From NCBI GenBank assembly GCA_964565715.1, contig CAZMGG010000046.1:1-38177 (forward strand): 38,177 nucleotides of DNA. The letters run 5' to 3'. A program made the position numbers and the translations under genes. The notes under the pieces were generated by a model. The model was given only the letters and a program-made list of their open reading frames with translations. It made no database searches and was not told the DNA's origin. Origin of the DNA: CAZMGG01 sp964565715. Its GTDB lineage: Bacteria; Planctomycetota; UBA1135; UBA2386. Of the stretch, positions 23,467 to 31,278 are shown piece by piece (the stretch's first letter is position 1; each line of letters starts with the position of its first letter).

Positions 23467-23780
23467 GCAACCGGCGAGGAACCAGACCATGCATCACCCC
23501 TCTGGATCAGGGCCGAGCGAGAAGTCGGACTGGTCGGAGGGGAAGTCACCCTGGTCGGCGCGCGGCATCCCGCAACCGGGAGCGCGCGATGACAAGGGAA
23601 CAAAGGCGGAGTCGGCGCAGGAACTGGGAGGGGCCCGCGCCGACTTCGACCCCTTCGACGATGGTTACACCGACACGTTCAGGCGCATCCGCGGAAGCTG
23701 TCATCAGCCCGACGGGCGCGCTACCATTGCCACCCGCTGTGCGGCCCCGCCCGGCACCGACAGGTGGTCTGAGGCCCGAG
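23467..23780 (+). other. 314-base gap with a doubtful small ORF
   Basis: No convincing gene. An ATG at 23489 preceded by GAGGA (23474-23478) opens a frame reading MHHPSGSGPSEKSDWSEG and later DFDPFDDGYTDTF. It stays open to 24010, but from 23781 on it only shadows the next gene. Its first 95 or so codons are hydrophilic and low in complexity. It could be a short protein, a lost start of the next gene after a frameshift, or noise. Confidence 0.3.
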
Positions 23781-24320
23781 ATGGATTTCCTAGAGAAGTT
23801 GGAAGCGGCAGGCATCCTGACCGGATTGCCAGGCAAGGAGACCGCCGCGGACATGCTGGGACGCCTGGCCCTCGAACTGGAGGCCGAGCAGGCGATTCCC
23901 GCGAGCTCTCCGCTGGGCCGGCTGATGGTCCGCCGCTGGTTCCTGACCGCGGTCGCCGATGCGCACGCGGTCCCGATCCGGGGCGCGATCGAGGCCAGCC
24001 GGAATCATGAGATCGAGGTGCGCCTGGTCCGGGAGTACATGGCGCGGGCCATGGATGGTCCCGAGGACGCCACCGCGGCGCGGCGCCACTTCGATCCCGA
24101 ACTGTGGCGACTGGGGAAGACCTCGGTGATGCTGCAGAAGCTGCGGGAACGGACTGGCGACACACTGTCGCGGCTGCGATTGCTCACCCTGGGCTGCATC
24201 CGCACCCGGCTCAGCCAACAGCTGCGGGTGCTGGCCGAGGACGGGATGACCGAGGTGGGCTTCGCCCGCAGCCTGGGCTACAGCGATCGCGCCGAGGCGG
24301 TGGCGGAAGCGGAGAACTGA
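23781..24320 (+). CDS. hypothetical soluble protein
   Basis: A 179-residue, almost wholly helical protein that I do not recognise. It begins MDFLEKLEAAGILTGLPG and has long charged helices (HEIEVRLVREYMARAM, SVMLQKLRERTGDTLSRLR), then CIRTRLSQQLRVLAEDG and FARSLGYSDRAEAVAEAE. The last part has the look of a short helix-turn-helix (MTEVGFARSLGYSDRAEAV), so a regulatory role is possible but not shown. The ATG at 23781 has GAGG six bases upstream; an upstream ATG at 23589 would add a Pro/Ser/Thr-rich segment and seems less likely. It follows the sigma factor cluster on the same strand but has no copy of the promoter-like element in front. It ends 18 bases before the end of the convergent sugar transferase gene. 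Confidence 0.65.
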   Translation: MDFLEKLEAAGILTGLPGKETAADMLGRLALELEAEQAIPASSPLGRLMVRRWFLTAVADAHAVPIRGAIEASRNHEIEVRLVREYMARAMDGPEDATAARRHFDPELWRLGKTSVMLQKLRERTGDTLSRLRLLTLGCIRTRLSQQLRVLAEDGMTEVGFARSLGYSDRAEAVAEAEN

Positions 24321-24338
24321 GCGCCGCTCGCACGCCGG

Positions 24339-24986
24339 TCAGCCGGCCAGCAACGCCGCCACGCGCCGGCGGGACCGCGCCCACGCCCGCCGTGACAGCA
24401 GCAGCCACGGCGTCTGCGCCAGCACCCACAGGTCGGAGCGCAGCGTCCGCCGTGCCAGCCAGTCGAGGTCGCTGGCGACCTTGTGCGGCACCAGCACGTC
24501 GCGGTAGGTCGCGTCTGGCTCCGTCACCTCGTCGAGCACGGCGTCTTCGGCCAGGAATGCCAGCTGGGTCGGGCCGGTCCAGCCCGGCCGCACCGACAGC
24601 CAGGCGGCGAGGTCGGCCGGCGGCACCGCCGCCAGGGCCTCGGCCAGCTCCGGCCGCGGCCCGACCATGGCCAGGGCGCCGCGCAGCACGTCGAACACCT
24701 GCGGCAATTCGTCGAGCCTGGTCCGGCGCAGCCAGCGGCCGGCGCGGGTGATGCGCGGGTCGCCGGCCGGGGCCCTGCGGCCCTCGGTCTCGCTACCGGC
24801 GCGCAGCGTGCGCAGCTTGTGCAGCCGGAAGCGCCGGCCGTTCCGTCCGACGCGTTCCTGGGCCAGCAGGACGGGGCCGGGACCGTCGAGCCGCACCAGC
24901 GCCATCAACACCAGCAGCAGCGGTGCTGCCACCGGGAGGCAGAGCACGGCGAGCACTACGTCCAACGCCCGGTTGGAATCGCGCAT
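24339..24986 (-). CDS. bacterial sugar transferase (initiating glycosyl-1-phosphate transferase)
   Basis: A 215-residue enzyme of the PF02397 family (PglC/WcaJ catalytic core), which moves a sugar-1-phosphate from a UDP-sugar to undecaprenyl phosphate to start a surface glycan. One N-terminal membrane segment (residues 8-32) is followed by the family motifs GPGPVLLAQERVGRNG, FRLHKLRTL, DPRITRAGRWLRRTRLDELPQ, GALAMVGPRPEL and VRPGWTGPTQL. This is the short form with no extra N-terminal membrane domain. Its ATG is 26 bases from the divergent UbiA gene. No other glycan gene is adjacent, so the sugar and product are unknown. Confidence 0.92.
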   Translation of the reverse strand: MRDSNRALDVVLAVLCLPVAAPLLLVLMALVRLDGPGPVLLAQERVGRNGRRFRLHKLRTLRAGSETEGRRAPAGDPRITRAGRWLRRTRLDELPQVFDVLRGALAMVGPRPELAEALAAVPPADLAAWLSVRPGWTGPTQLAFLAEDAVLDEVTEPDATYRDVLVPHKVASDLDWLARRTLRSDLWVLAQTPWLLLSRRAWARSRRRVAALLAG

Positions 24987-25012
24987 GGGGCGGTGCTCCC
25001 ATGTAACGCATC

Positions 25013-25969
25013 GTGGCGGCCGAAGCGAACCCCGCGCCCGGCGGCGCGCCGACCCGGTCCGATCCGTGGACCGGCTTCTGGCGCCTCGCCGATCCCAAGA
25101 TCAGCATCACCTCGGTGGCGTGCATGATCGTCGGTGGCGCAGTGGCGGCCGTCGACGGAGTGCTGGACTGGCTGTGGCTCGGCGTCACCGGGCTGGCCTT
25201 GTCCGGCATGGAGGTGGCGAAGAACGCCTGGGGCGACGTGTTCGACTACGACTCGGGCACCGACCTGCGGGTGGCGGCGGCGGATCGCACCGACTTCTCC
25301 GGCGGCAAGCGCGTGCTGGTGGACGGTCTGCTGAGCCGGGGCCAGACGTGGGCCATGGCGATCGGCTTCGGCGGGTTCGGCGTCCTGCTGGGTGCCGTCA
25401 TCGTGCTGTGGCGCGAACCGGCGGCGCTGTGGATCGGCGTCGCCGGCCTGCTGCTCGGCTGGTCCTACCATGGACCGCCGCTGCGGCTGTGCTACCGCGG
25501 GTTCGGCGAACTGGACGTGGTGCTGTGCTACGGCCCGCTGATCGTGCTGAGCACGTACCTGGTGCAGGCGGGCGCCTGGAGCTGGCCGGCGTTCGGGCTG
25601 TCGCTGCCGCTCGGCGTGTTCACCGCGGCGTTCCTGTGGGTGAACGAGTTCCCGGACCACGACGCCGACCGCGCCTCGGGCAAGCGCAACCTGGTGGTGC
25701 GGCTCGGGAGGGAACGGGCGGCGCGGGCACTGCCGTGGATCTACGGCCTCGGCTTCGCGGTGCTGGTGGCGCTGCCGTGGCTCGGGCGGCCGCCGGCGGT
25801 GCTGCTGGGCCTGATCGCGCTGCCCACCGCGGTGCTGGCCTGCCGCAAGGTGCTGGCGGCGCCGGCCAGCTGGCACCGGCACGAGCCGGTGCAGCCGCTG
25901 GCGCTGTTCACGTTCGTGCTCTACGCCATCGGCGTGGCCGGCGGCGTGCTGCTGGCCGGCCGTGCCTGA
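25013..25969 (+). CDS. UbiA-family prenyltransferase (possible MenA-like)
   Basis: A 318-residue membrane enzyme with about eight or nine membrane segments. The two Asp-rich, Mg-prenyl-diphosphate-binding motifs are present: NAWGDVFDYDSGTD (residues about 69-82) and NEFPDHDADRASGKRNLVVRLG (about 206-227). The family moves a prenyl chain to an aromatic acceptor, as in menaquinone or ubiquinone synthesis. The second motif with RNLVVRLG resembles MenA (1,4-dihydroxy-2-naphthoate prenyltransferase), but the acceptor cannot be fixed from sequence. It starts at a GTG at 25013; a clear Shine-Dalgarno sequence is missing. It ends 3 bases before the end of the convergent ispF gene. Confidence 0.88.
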   Translation: MAAEANPAPGGAPTRSDPWTGFWRLADPKISITSVACMIVGGAVAAVDGVLDWLWLGVTGLALSGMEVAKNAWGDVFDYDSGTDLRVAAADRTDFSGGKRVLVDGLLSRGQTWAMAIGFGGFGVLLGAVIVLWREPAALWIGVAGLLLGWSYHGPPLRLCYRGFGELDVVLCYGPLIVLSTYLVQAGAWSWPAFGLSLPLGVFTAAFLWVNEFPDHDADRASGKRNLVVRLGRERAARALPWIYGLGFAVLVALPWLGRPPAVLLGLIALPTAVLACRKVLAAPASWHRHEPVQPLALFTFVLYAIGVAGGVLLAGRA

Positions 25970-25972
25970 GCG

Positions 25973-26458
25973 CTAGCCGCGGCCGACCAGCGCCACCACC
26001 GTCGCCCGGATCGCCTCGCGGCGGCCGATCGCGTCGAGGCCCTCGCCGGTCTTGCCCTTCAGGTTGACGCGGTCCACCGGCACCGCGAACAGGGCCGACA
26101 GCCGGGCCCGCATCTCCTGGCGGTGCGGGCGGATCTTCGGGATCTCGCACTCGACCACCACATCGAGGCCGCGCACCTGCATGCCGCGGCCGCGCAGCAG
26201 TTCGACGGTCTTGTGGCAGAAGTCGGCCGAGTCGCGGCCCTGGTTGCGGGCGCTGGTCTCCGGGAACAGGGTGCCGAGGTCGTCGAGGCCGGCGGCGCCG
26301 AGCACCGCGTCGCAGGCGGCGTGCAGGATGGCGTCGCCGTCGCTGACCGCCTCGGGGCCGAGTTCGCAGGGGATGCGGACGCCGGCCAGCACGCAGGGCC
26401 GGCCGGGCGCGAGGCGGTGCAGGTCGATGCCGAGCCCGATGCGGAGGTCGTCGTTCAT
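25973..26458 (-). CDS. ispF: 2-C-methyl-D-erythritol 2,4-cyclodiphosphate synthase
   Basis: A 161-residue enzyme of the non-mevalonate isoprenoid pathway. The zinc ligands are present: Asp and His of GIDLHRL (D11, H13) and His in AILHAACDA. The substrate region LGTLFPETSARNQGRDSADF and the C-terminal VNLKGKTGEGLDAIGRREAI fit the family. In the usual HSDGDV motif the leading His is Val here (AVSDGDA). The ATG at 26458 overlaps the ispD stop (ATGA), so the two are coupled. The frame is open further upstream, but those codons are a shadow of ispD. Confidence 0.95.
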   Translation of the reverse strand: MNDDLRIGLGIDLHRLAPGRPCVLAGVRIPCELGPEAVSDGDAILHAACDAVLGAAGLDDLGTLFPETSARNQGRDSADFCHKTVELLRGRGMQVRGLDVVVECEIPKIRPHRQEMRARLSALFAVPVDRVNLKGKTGEGLDAIGRREAIRATVVALVGRG

Positions 26459-27186
26459 GGGTGGTCGTCGCGTGCCTGGTCGTCGGCGGCCTGGGCCAGG
26501 AGGGCCTGGGCCAGGGTCAGGTCCTCCGGGCGGGTCACCTTCAGGTTCTGGGTCGAACCCGGCACGACGGCGACCCGGCCCCGGCCGTGCCATTCCACCA
26601 GGGCGACGTCGTCGGTGGCGTCGTGGCCGGCGGCGGTGGCGGCGGCGAGCGCCGCGCGCAGCAGGTCCGCGCGCACGACCTGCGGCGTCTGGGCGTACCA
26701 GACCGGCCGCCGGTCGAGGGTGCGGGTGACCAGGTGGTCGTCGGCGACCTGCTTGAGGGTGTCGGTGGCGGGCACGGCCAGCAGCGCCGCGCCGACCCGT
26801 TCGGCCTCGGCGAGCGCCTGCCGGGCGGCGGCCACGGGGAACAGCGGCCGGGCGGCGTCGTGCACCAGCACGAGGCGGGTGTCGGCGTCCGCCGCGGCGA
26901 GGCCGCGGGCCATCGACTGCTGGCGCGTGTCGCCGCCATCGACGATCGCCCGGCAGCCGAGCGCGCGGAGCTCGGGTTCCAGCGGCCGCAGGTGGGTGGC
27001 GCGGTCGGCCGGGCCGACCACCACGATCAGTTCGGCGTCACCGCCGCGGGGATCGGCCACCTGGCACAGCCGGCGCGCCGAACGGAGCAGCACCGGCACG
27101 CCGGCGCAGGGCAGGTACACCTTCGGCACCTCGCTGCCGAACCGGCTGCCGCGGCCCGCCGCCAGCAGGATCATGGTGACGCGCAC
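26455..27186 (-). CDS. ispD: 2-C-methyl-D-erythritol 4-phosphate cytidylyltransferase
   Basis: A 243-residue enzyme that joins MEP to CTP, two steps before IspF. The nucleotide-binding start ILLAAGRGSRFGSEVPKVYLP is clear, as are VHDAARPLF, VPATDTLKQV, YAQTPQVVRADLL and the end VVPGSTQNLKVTRPEDLTLAQ. Length fits the family. The start could be a GTG at 27186 (used here, gives a full first strand) or the ATG at 27174. Only 26 bases separate it from the divergent ruvC start, so the two promoters must overlap the opposite coding regions or the pair shares upstream signals. Confidence 0.95.
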   Translation of the reverse strand: MRVTMILLAAGRGSRFGSEVPKVYLPCAGVPVLLRSARRLCQVADPRGGDAELIVVVGPADRATHLRPLEPELRALGCRAIVDGGDTRQQSMARGLAAADADTRLVLVHDAARPLFPVAAARQALAEAERVGAALLAVPATDTLKQVADDHLVTRTLDRRPVWYAQTPQVVRADLLRAALAAATAAGHDATDDVALVEWHGRGRVAVVPGSTQNLKVTRPEDLTLAQALLAQAADDQARDDHP

Positions 27187-27212
27187 GGCAGCAGACCTTA
27201 CTGTCGCCCGCC

Positions 27213-27866
27213 GTGGCGGCGGTGCGGATTCTGGGCATCGACCCGGGCACGCTCGTGGTCGGCTTCGGCTGTCTGGAGGTGCGCGAGGGCGAAGCGTTGG
27301 CGCTGGGCGGCGTGCCGCCGTTGGCGCTCCGTGCCGACAACGCGGTGCGGGCCGGCCGTCGCGCCGAGGTGGCGGTGATCGAGGTGGGCGCGTTCCGGCT
27401 CGGCTCGGATCGGACGCCGCTGGGGCAGCGGTTGCTGGCGCTCGCCGAACAGCTCGGCGCGGTGCTGCTGCGGCTGCAGCCCGCCGAGGTGGCCCTGGAG
27501 GAGGCGTTCTTCGGCAAGAGCGTGCAGTCGGCCCTGCGCATCGGCGAGGCCCGGGGCGTGGTCCTGGCCGAGGCGACCCGGCGCGGGCTGCAGGTGCACC
27601 AGTTCGCGCCGGCTCGGGTCAAGCGGTGCATCACCGGCCAGGGCTCTGCGCAGAAGGAGACCGTGGCGGCGATGGTGCGGCGGCTGCTGGGGCCGACGCC
27701 GGCCCTGGCCGCGGCCCTGCCGGCGGACGCGACCGACGCCCTGGCGGTGGCGCTCACCCGCGCCGAGCAGCGGCGTTCGCCGTTGCTGCAGGCGGAGGTG
27801 GCGGAGGGTCGCGGGGCGCGGCGGGGGCGGCGGCGAGGCTGGCCGGTGCCCCCCGGACTCGACTGA
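27213..27866 (+). CDS. ruvC: Holliday junction resolvase RuvC
   Basis: A 217-residue nuclease that cuts Holliday junctions during recombination repair. The first catalytic Asp is in ILGIDPGTLVVGFG (D10), the Glu in VALEEAFFGKSVQSAL (E96/E97), and the last acidic residues are in ADATDALAVALTRA near residue 175. The stretch RIGEARGVVLAEATRRGLQV and the KRCITGQGSAQKE loop are typical. Compared with about 170-180 residues elsewhere it carries an insert after strand two (about residues 30-60) and a basic Arg/Gly-rich tail (GARRGRRRGW). The start is a GTG. RuvA and RuvB are not next to it. Confidence 0.92.
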   Translation: MAAVRILGIDPGTLVVGFGCLEVREGEALALGGVPPLALRADNAVRAGRRAEVAVIEVGAFRLGSDRTPLGQRLLALAEQLGAVLLRLQPAEVALEEAFFGKSVQSALRIGEARGVVLAEATRRGLQVHQFAPARVKRCITGQGSAQKETVAAMVRRLLGPTPALAAALPADATDALAVALTRAEQRRSPLLQAEVAEGRGARRGRRRGWPVPPGLD

Positions 27867-27894
27867 GGGTCTGGCGAGGCGTTTGCGCCGGTCA

Positions 27895-27923
27895 TTGCAT
27901 TTTCCGTGGGGCGAACGTCTAAT
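27895..27923 (+). promoter_or_regulatory. possible sigma-70-type promoter
   Basis: TTGCAT (27895-27900), 17 bases, then TCTAAT (27918-27923). The -10 hexamer differs from TATAAT at one base and the spacing is ideal; the -35 keeps only TTG. It is in a less GC-rich patch and faces the gene starting at 28096, with a leader of about 165 bases. Confidence 0.4.
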
Positions 27924-28095
27924 CCGCTGCACGGTCCGTGAGTTTCCATGCTCCAGTCCGGTCAGGGCGGCCGGGCAGGGCGGGCAGTCACCGCCAACCA
28001 AAGCAGGAGGGGTGTCCGCTACGCGGGCGCCGCGGGTGCCGTTCGCACTCCGCACGGACCAGCGCGGTCAGGAAGCCAGTCAGGGAGGACAGCCG

Positions 28096-29055
28096 GTGAT
28101 CTGCGGACCCATGCATCCGTTCGGTCGCGATGGCCTGCGACAGTTGCTGCGGGAGCGCAGCGGCGCGATCGAGCACGGCCTGCGGCTCCTGCACGAGGAT
28201 CTCGATTGCTCGCGCGGCGCACTGCCGCCGGTCGACGGCATCTGCCGCGACGCGGTGGGCCGCGCCGTGCTGGTGCTGCTGGCCGGCGACGACGATGCAA
28301 CGCTGCCGGCGCGGGTCCTGCAGGCCCGCGCGTTCTGCGCGCGCAACGGTGCGGCGCTGGAGCGCGCCATGCCCGAACTGGGGGTCGGCTTCGCCACGTT
28401 CCGGCTGCTGGTGGTGGGCCAGAGCCTGGACGCCGACACCCTGGCGATGCTGGCGAGCCTGCGGCTGCCGCAGCTCGAGGTGTGCGAGGTGGAGCCGTTC
28501 CGTCTGGGCGGGCAGGAGCGGCTGGCGGTGCGGCTGATGAACGGCGCGGTGGGGGCCGACGGCGGCGGCGAGGGCGGCGGTGCGGCGCCGGCGCTGGATG
28601 CCGGGATCGAGGGCGAACTGCGCGACCGCTGGTCGGAACTGGTCGACCTGATCGGCCGCCTCGACCCGACCGTGCGGCTGGTGGGCGACCGCTTCGCCCG
28701 TCGCGCCAGCCTGCGCGGCCGCAACCTGTGCGAGTTCTGGTGTCACGACGGCCGGCTGGTCGCGGTCGTGCCCGGGCATGCGCCCCGCACGCTCCTGACC
28801 GCCGCCGAACTGCGCGGCTTCAGCGACGTGGTCTTGCGCCGCTATCTCGAGATCGTCGAGGGTGGCGAGGCGGATCTGCCGGCATCGGCGCCGAAGAGCG
28901 CGCCACAGCCGGCGTCGGGACGGGGCGTGGTCGGCCTGCGGGGCGTGACGCTGGAGTCGTTGCGCCACAGCCTGCAGGGGTCGCGTCTCACCCGGGAGGA
29001 GTACTCGGCCCTGGGCGGGTCAGCAGCGGAGGGCGGCGAGCCGGCGAGCGGCTAG
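28096..29055 (+). CDS. hypothetical protein upstream of a MinD/FlhG-like ATPase
   Basis: A 319-residue protein that I do not recognise. A GTG at 28096 is preferred because GGAGGA (28084-28089) sits six bases before it; an ATG at 28111 is the alternative. The N-terminal half is alpha/beta, with RDAVGRAVLVLLAGDDDATLPARV and FATFRLLVVGQSLDADTLAML, and a Cys-containing strand LEVCEVEPFRL. A Gly-rich linker (GADGGGEGGG) leads to a second part with ELRDRWSELVDLIGRLDPTVRL, RGRNLCEFWCHDGRLVAVVPG and LRRYLEIVEGG. The C-terminal tail (GVTLESLRHSLQGSRLTREEYSALG) may be a contact helix. The ATPase gene follows 46 bases downstream on the same strand, so a joint role in placing or regulating a cell-envelope machine is possible. 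Confidence 0.75.
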   Translation: MICGPMHPFGRDGLRQLLRERSGAIEHGLRLLHEDLDCSRGALPPVDGICRDAVGRAVLVLLAGDDDATLPARVLQARAFCARNGAALERAMPELGVGFATFRLLVVGQSLDADTLAMLASLRLPQLEVCEVEPFRLGGQERLAVRLMNGAVGADGGGEGGGAAPALDAGIEGELRDRWSELVDLIGRLDPTVRLVGDRFARRASLRGRNLCEFWCHDGRLVAVVPGHAPRTLLTAAELRGFSDVVLRRYLEIVEGGEADLPASAPKSAPQPASGRGVVGLRGVTLESLRHSLQGSRLTREEYSALGGSAAEGGEPASG

Positions 29056-29101
29056 TTCCTCCGGTGGTGGCCGGCGCGGGGTGAGGTTCCGAGGAGGTGC
29101 G

Positions 29102-30004
29102 ATGGAACCGAACCCGATGGACGGCAGGATGGCGGAGGCGGGCTTCCGGCGGCGATGGTTCCGCCGGGAGCCGGAGCCGGCATTGCCCGGCGCGGCCGAG
29201 GGTCGCGTCGTCGCCGTGGTGAGCGGCAAGGGCGGCACCGGCAAGTCCTTCCTGGCGACCAACCTGGCGGTGGCGGCCCACGGCCACGGCCGGCGGGTGG
29301 CGGTGGTCGACTGCGACTTCGGCCTGGGCAACGCCCACCTCCTGCTGGGCACCAATCCGCGCTACTGCCTGCAGCACCTGCTGGCGGGGGCGGTGCTGGT
29401 GGAGCAGGCCATCTGCCCCACGCCGTTCGGGCCGAGCCTCCTGGCCGGCGGTTCCGGGGTCACCAGCCTCGCCGAACTGGGCGAGCACCATCTGCTGCTG
29501 CTCGGCCGCGCGCTGGGCTGGCTGGCGGCCCGGCACGACCTGCTGGTGCTGGATGGGGGTCCGGGGCTGTCGCCGCCGGCGATCCTCACCGCGCTGGCCG
29601 CCCAGGATGTCGTGCTGGTGACCAATCCCGAGATCGCGGCGCTGACCGACGCCTACGCCCTGGTGAAGTGCATCAGCCGGGGGCCGCGCCCGCCCGCGGT
29701 GCACGTGGTGGTGAACCGGGTGCAGGCTCCGGGGCAGGGCTGGCCCACTTTCCAGCGATTGCACGAAGTCGTTCGGCGATTCACGGGCATGCCGATCCAC
29801 TATGCGGGCGAGATCCCCGAGGACCCGGCGGTGACCCAGCGTCGCCTCGGGCAGCCGCCCCTCGTGATCAGCCATCCCGCATGCGCAGTCGCCAAGGCAG
29901 TGACCCGGATCGCCACCGGCCTCGATCAGGTGGCCGCGGGCCTCGCCACGCCGGTGAGCGAGGGGGTGGAACGCCGGATCTGGGCGACCCTGCACCGGGC
30001 CTGA
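29102..30004 (+). CDS. MinD/ParA-family ATPase, FlhG-like
   Basis: A 300-residue P-loop ATPase with the deviant Walker A of the MinD/FlhG group (VVSGKGGTGKSFLATNLA), switch I VVDCDFGLGNAHLLLG and a Walker B/switch II of HDLLVLDGGPGLSP, where DGGPGL stands in place of the usual D.paG. It then follows the family order: DVVLVTNPEIAALTDAYALVK, VVNRVQ and IPEDPAV. The start is fixed by GAGGAGG (29091-29097) four bases before the ATG at 29102. FlhG sets flagellar number; other members place secretion machines or cell-division proteins. No flagellar genes are visible, so the role is open. Confidence 0.85.
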   Translation: MEPNPMDGRMAEAGFRRRWFRREPEPALPGAAEGRVVAVVSGKGGTGKSFLATNLAVAAHGHGRRVAVVDCDFGLGNAHLLLGTNPRYCLQHLLAGAVLVEQAICPTPFGPSLLAGGSGVTSLAELGEHHLLLLGRALGWLAARHDLLVLDGGPGLSPPAILTALAAQDVVLVTNPEIAALTDAYALVKCISRGPRPPAVHVVVNRVQAPGQGWPTFQRLHEVVRRFTGMPIHYAGEIPEDPAVTQRRLGQPPLVISHPACAVAKAVTRIATGLDQVAAGLATPVSEGVERRIWATLHRA

Positions 30005-30045
30005 CCGGCGGCGGCCCCCGGCTGCCCCCCTCGTCCCGGCGCCTC

Positions 30046-30351
30046 GTGGTGGCGGTCTGGGCCTGGGTGACCGCCGGTGCCGCGGTGCTGGTCCTGGCCC
30101 GTGGCCTGTTGCCGGCGCCGGACGGGCCACCGCCGGCGGTGCCGACCCGCATCGACGTCAATCGGGCCACCGTCGGCGAGCTGATGGCCCTGCCGGGCAT
30201 CGGCCGGACCCGGGCCGAGGCCATCGTGCTGCACCGGGTGCGGCACGGCTGGTTCGCCGCGTTGGACGACCTGGTCCGCGTCGATGGCATCGGCGACTCG
30301 ACCGTCGCCGGGCTGCGCGCCTTCGCGGTGGCGGGCGGAGCGCCGAAGTGA
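30046..30351 (+). CDS. ComEA-like helix-hairpin-helix DNA-binding protein
   Basis: A 101-residue protein with an N-terminal membrane anchor (about residues 1-22) and a ComEA-type double helix-hairpin-helix domain: IDVNRATVGELMALPGIGRTRAEAIV, then FAALDDLVRVDGIGDSTVAGLRAF. Such proteins bind DNA outside the membrane during natural uptake. The GTG at 30046 is chosen because it opens the hydrophobic segment; a further GTG follows directly. The gap to the previous gene's stop is 41 bases. Full competence machinery is not visible in the window. Confidence 0.82.
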   Translation: MVAVWAWVTAGAAVLVLARGLLPAPDGPPPAVPTRIDVNRATVGELMALPGIGRTRAEAIVLHRVRHGWFAALDDLVRVDGIGDSTVAGLRAFAVAGGAPK

Positions 30352-30393
30352 CGGCTTCGGCGCCGGGGCACGCTCGGGTAGCCTTTCCCGCCG

Positions 30394-31278
30394 ATGCGAA
30401 GGCCGTCGGAGTGGATGCAGGAGTGCGTGCGCGACGCCCTGGCGGAGGACCTCGGCACCGCCGACCTCGATCCCTCGGCCGACCTGACCTGTCGTCTGGC
30501 GGTGCCGGCGGATCGACGGGCCCATGCCCGCATCGTCGCCAAGGCCGAGGGCTGCCTCGCCGGCACGGCGGTGGCGGCGCAGGCCTTCCGGCTGCTGGAC
30601 CCTTCGTGCGTCGTGCAGCTGCGGCGCGGCGACGGCGACCGGCTCGCTCCGGGCGACGAGGTGCTGACGGTGGCGGGGAGCGCCCGGGCGATCCTGGCCG
30701 CCGAACGCACCGCGCTCAACTTCCTGCAGCGCCTGTCCGGCGTGGCGACGGTGACCGCGGCCCTGGTGCGCGCCGTCGCCGGCACCGGCGCCGTGATCCT
30801 CGACACCCGCAAGACGACGCCGGGACTGCGGCTGCTGGAGAAGCAGGCCGTGCTGGCCGGCGGCGGCCGCAACCACCGCATGGGCCTGTTCGACCAGGTG
30901 CTGCTGAAGGAGAACCACTTCGCGCTGGCCAGGCCGCGCTCCTACGCCGAGGTGGTGGAGGCGTGCTGCGCGGGCCAGGATCGGCCGGTGGTGGCCGAGG
31001 CCCGCACCGCCGAGGAGGCCCTGGCCGCGGTGGCCGGCGGCGCCGCGGTCGTGCTGCTGGACAACTTCGCGCCGGGGCCCGAACTGCGGGCGGTGGTGGC
31101 ATCGGTGCGGGCGCGCGCCCAGCAACTGGGCCGCCGCGTGGCGCTGGAGGCGTCCGGCGGCATCACCCTGGCCACCGCCCGGGCCTTCGCCGAGTGCGGC
31201 GTCGACCGGTTGTCGGTGGGGGCCCTGACCCACTCGGCGAAGGCGCTCGACCTCTCGCTGCTGGTGGAGGGGGCATGA
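30394..31278 (+). CDS. nadC: nicotinate-nucleotide pyrophosphorylase (quinolinate phosphoribosyltransferase)
   Basis: A 294-residue enzyme of NAD synthesis that converts quinolinate and PRPP to nicotinate mononucleotide. The domain order is normal: an N-terminal sandwich (GCLAGTAVAAQAF, GDEVLTVAGSARAILAAERTALNFLQRLSG) and the barrel with DTRKTTPGLRLLEKQAV, GGGRNHRMGLFDQVLLKENHF, VVLLDNF and ALEASGGITL, then VDRLSVGALTHSA. Catalytic and phosphate-binding residues (R and K in DTRKTTPG, H/R in RNHR, K/E in LLKENH) are intact. It starts at ATG 30394 and overlaps the next gene (ATGA, 31275-31278). Confidence 0.97.
   Translation: MRRPSEWMQECVRDALAEDLGTADLDPSADLTCRLAVPADRRAHARIVAKAEGCLAGTAVAAQAFRLLDPSCVVQLRRGDGDRLAPGDEVLTVAGSARAILAAERTALNFLQRLSGVATVTAALVRAVAGTGAVILDTRKTTPGLRLLEKQAVLAGGGRNHRMGLFDQVLLKENHFALARPRSYAEVVEACCAGQDRPVVAEARTAEEALAAVAGGAAVVLLDNFAPGPELRAVVASVRARAQQLGRRVALEASGGITLATARAFAECGVDRLSVGALTHSAKALDLSLLVEGA

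Noticed and set aside
23489..24010. A 173-residue gene starting at 23489
   Set aside because: From 23781 on it overlaps a better gene in another frame and the sequence becomes Arg/Gly/Pro-rich. Only the first part might be coding, and it has no recognisable feature.
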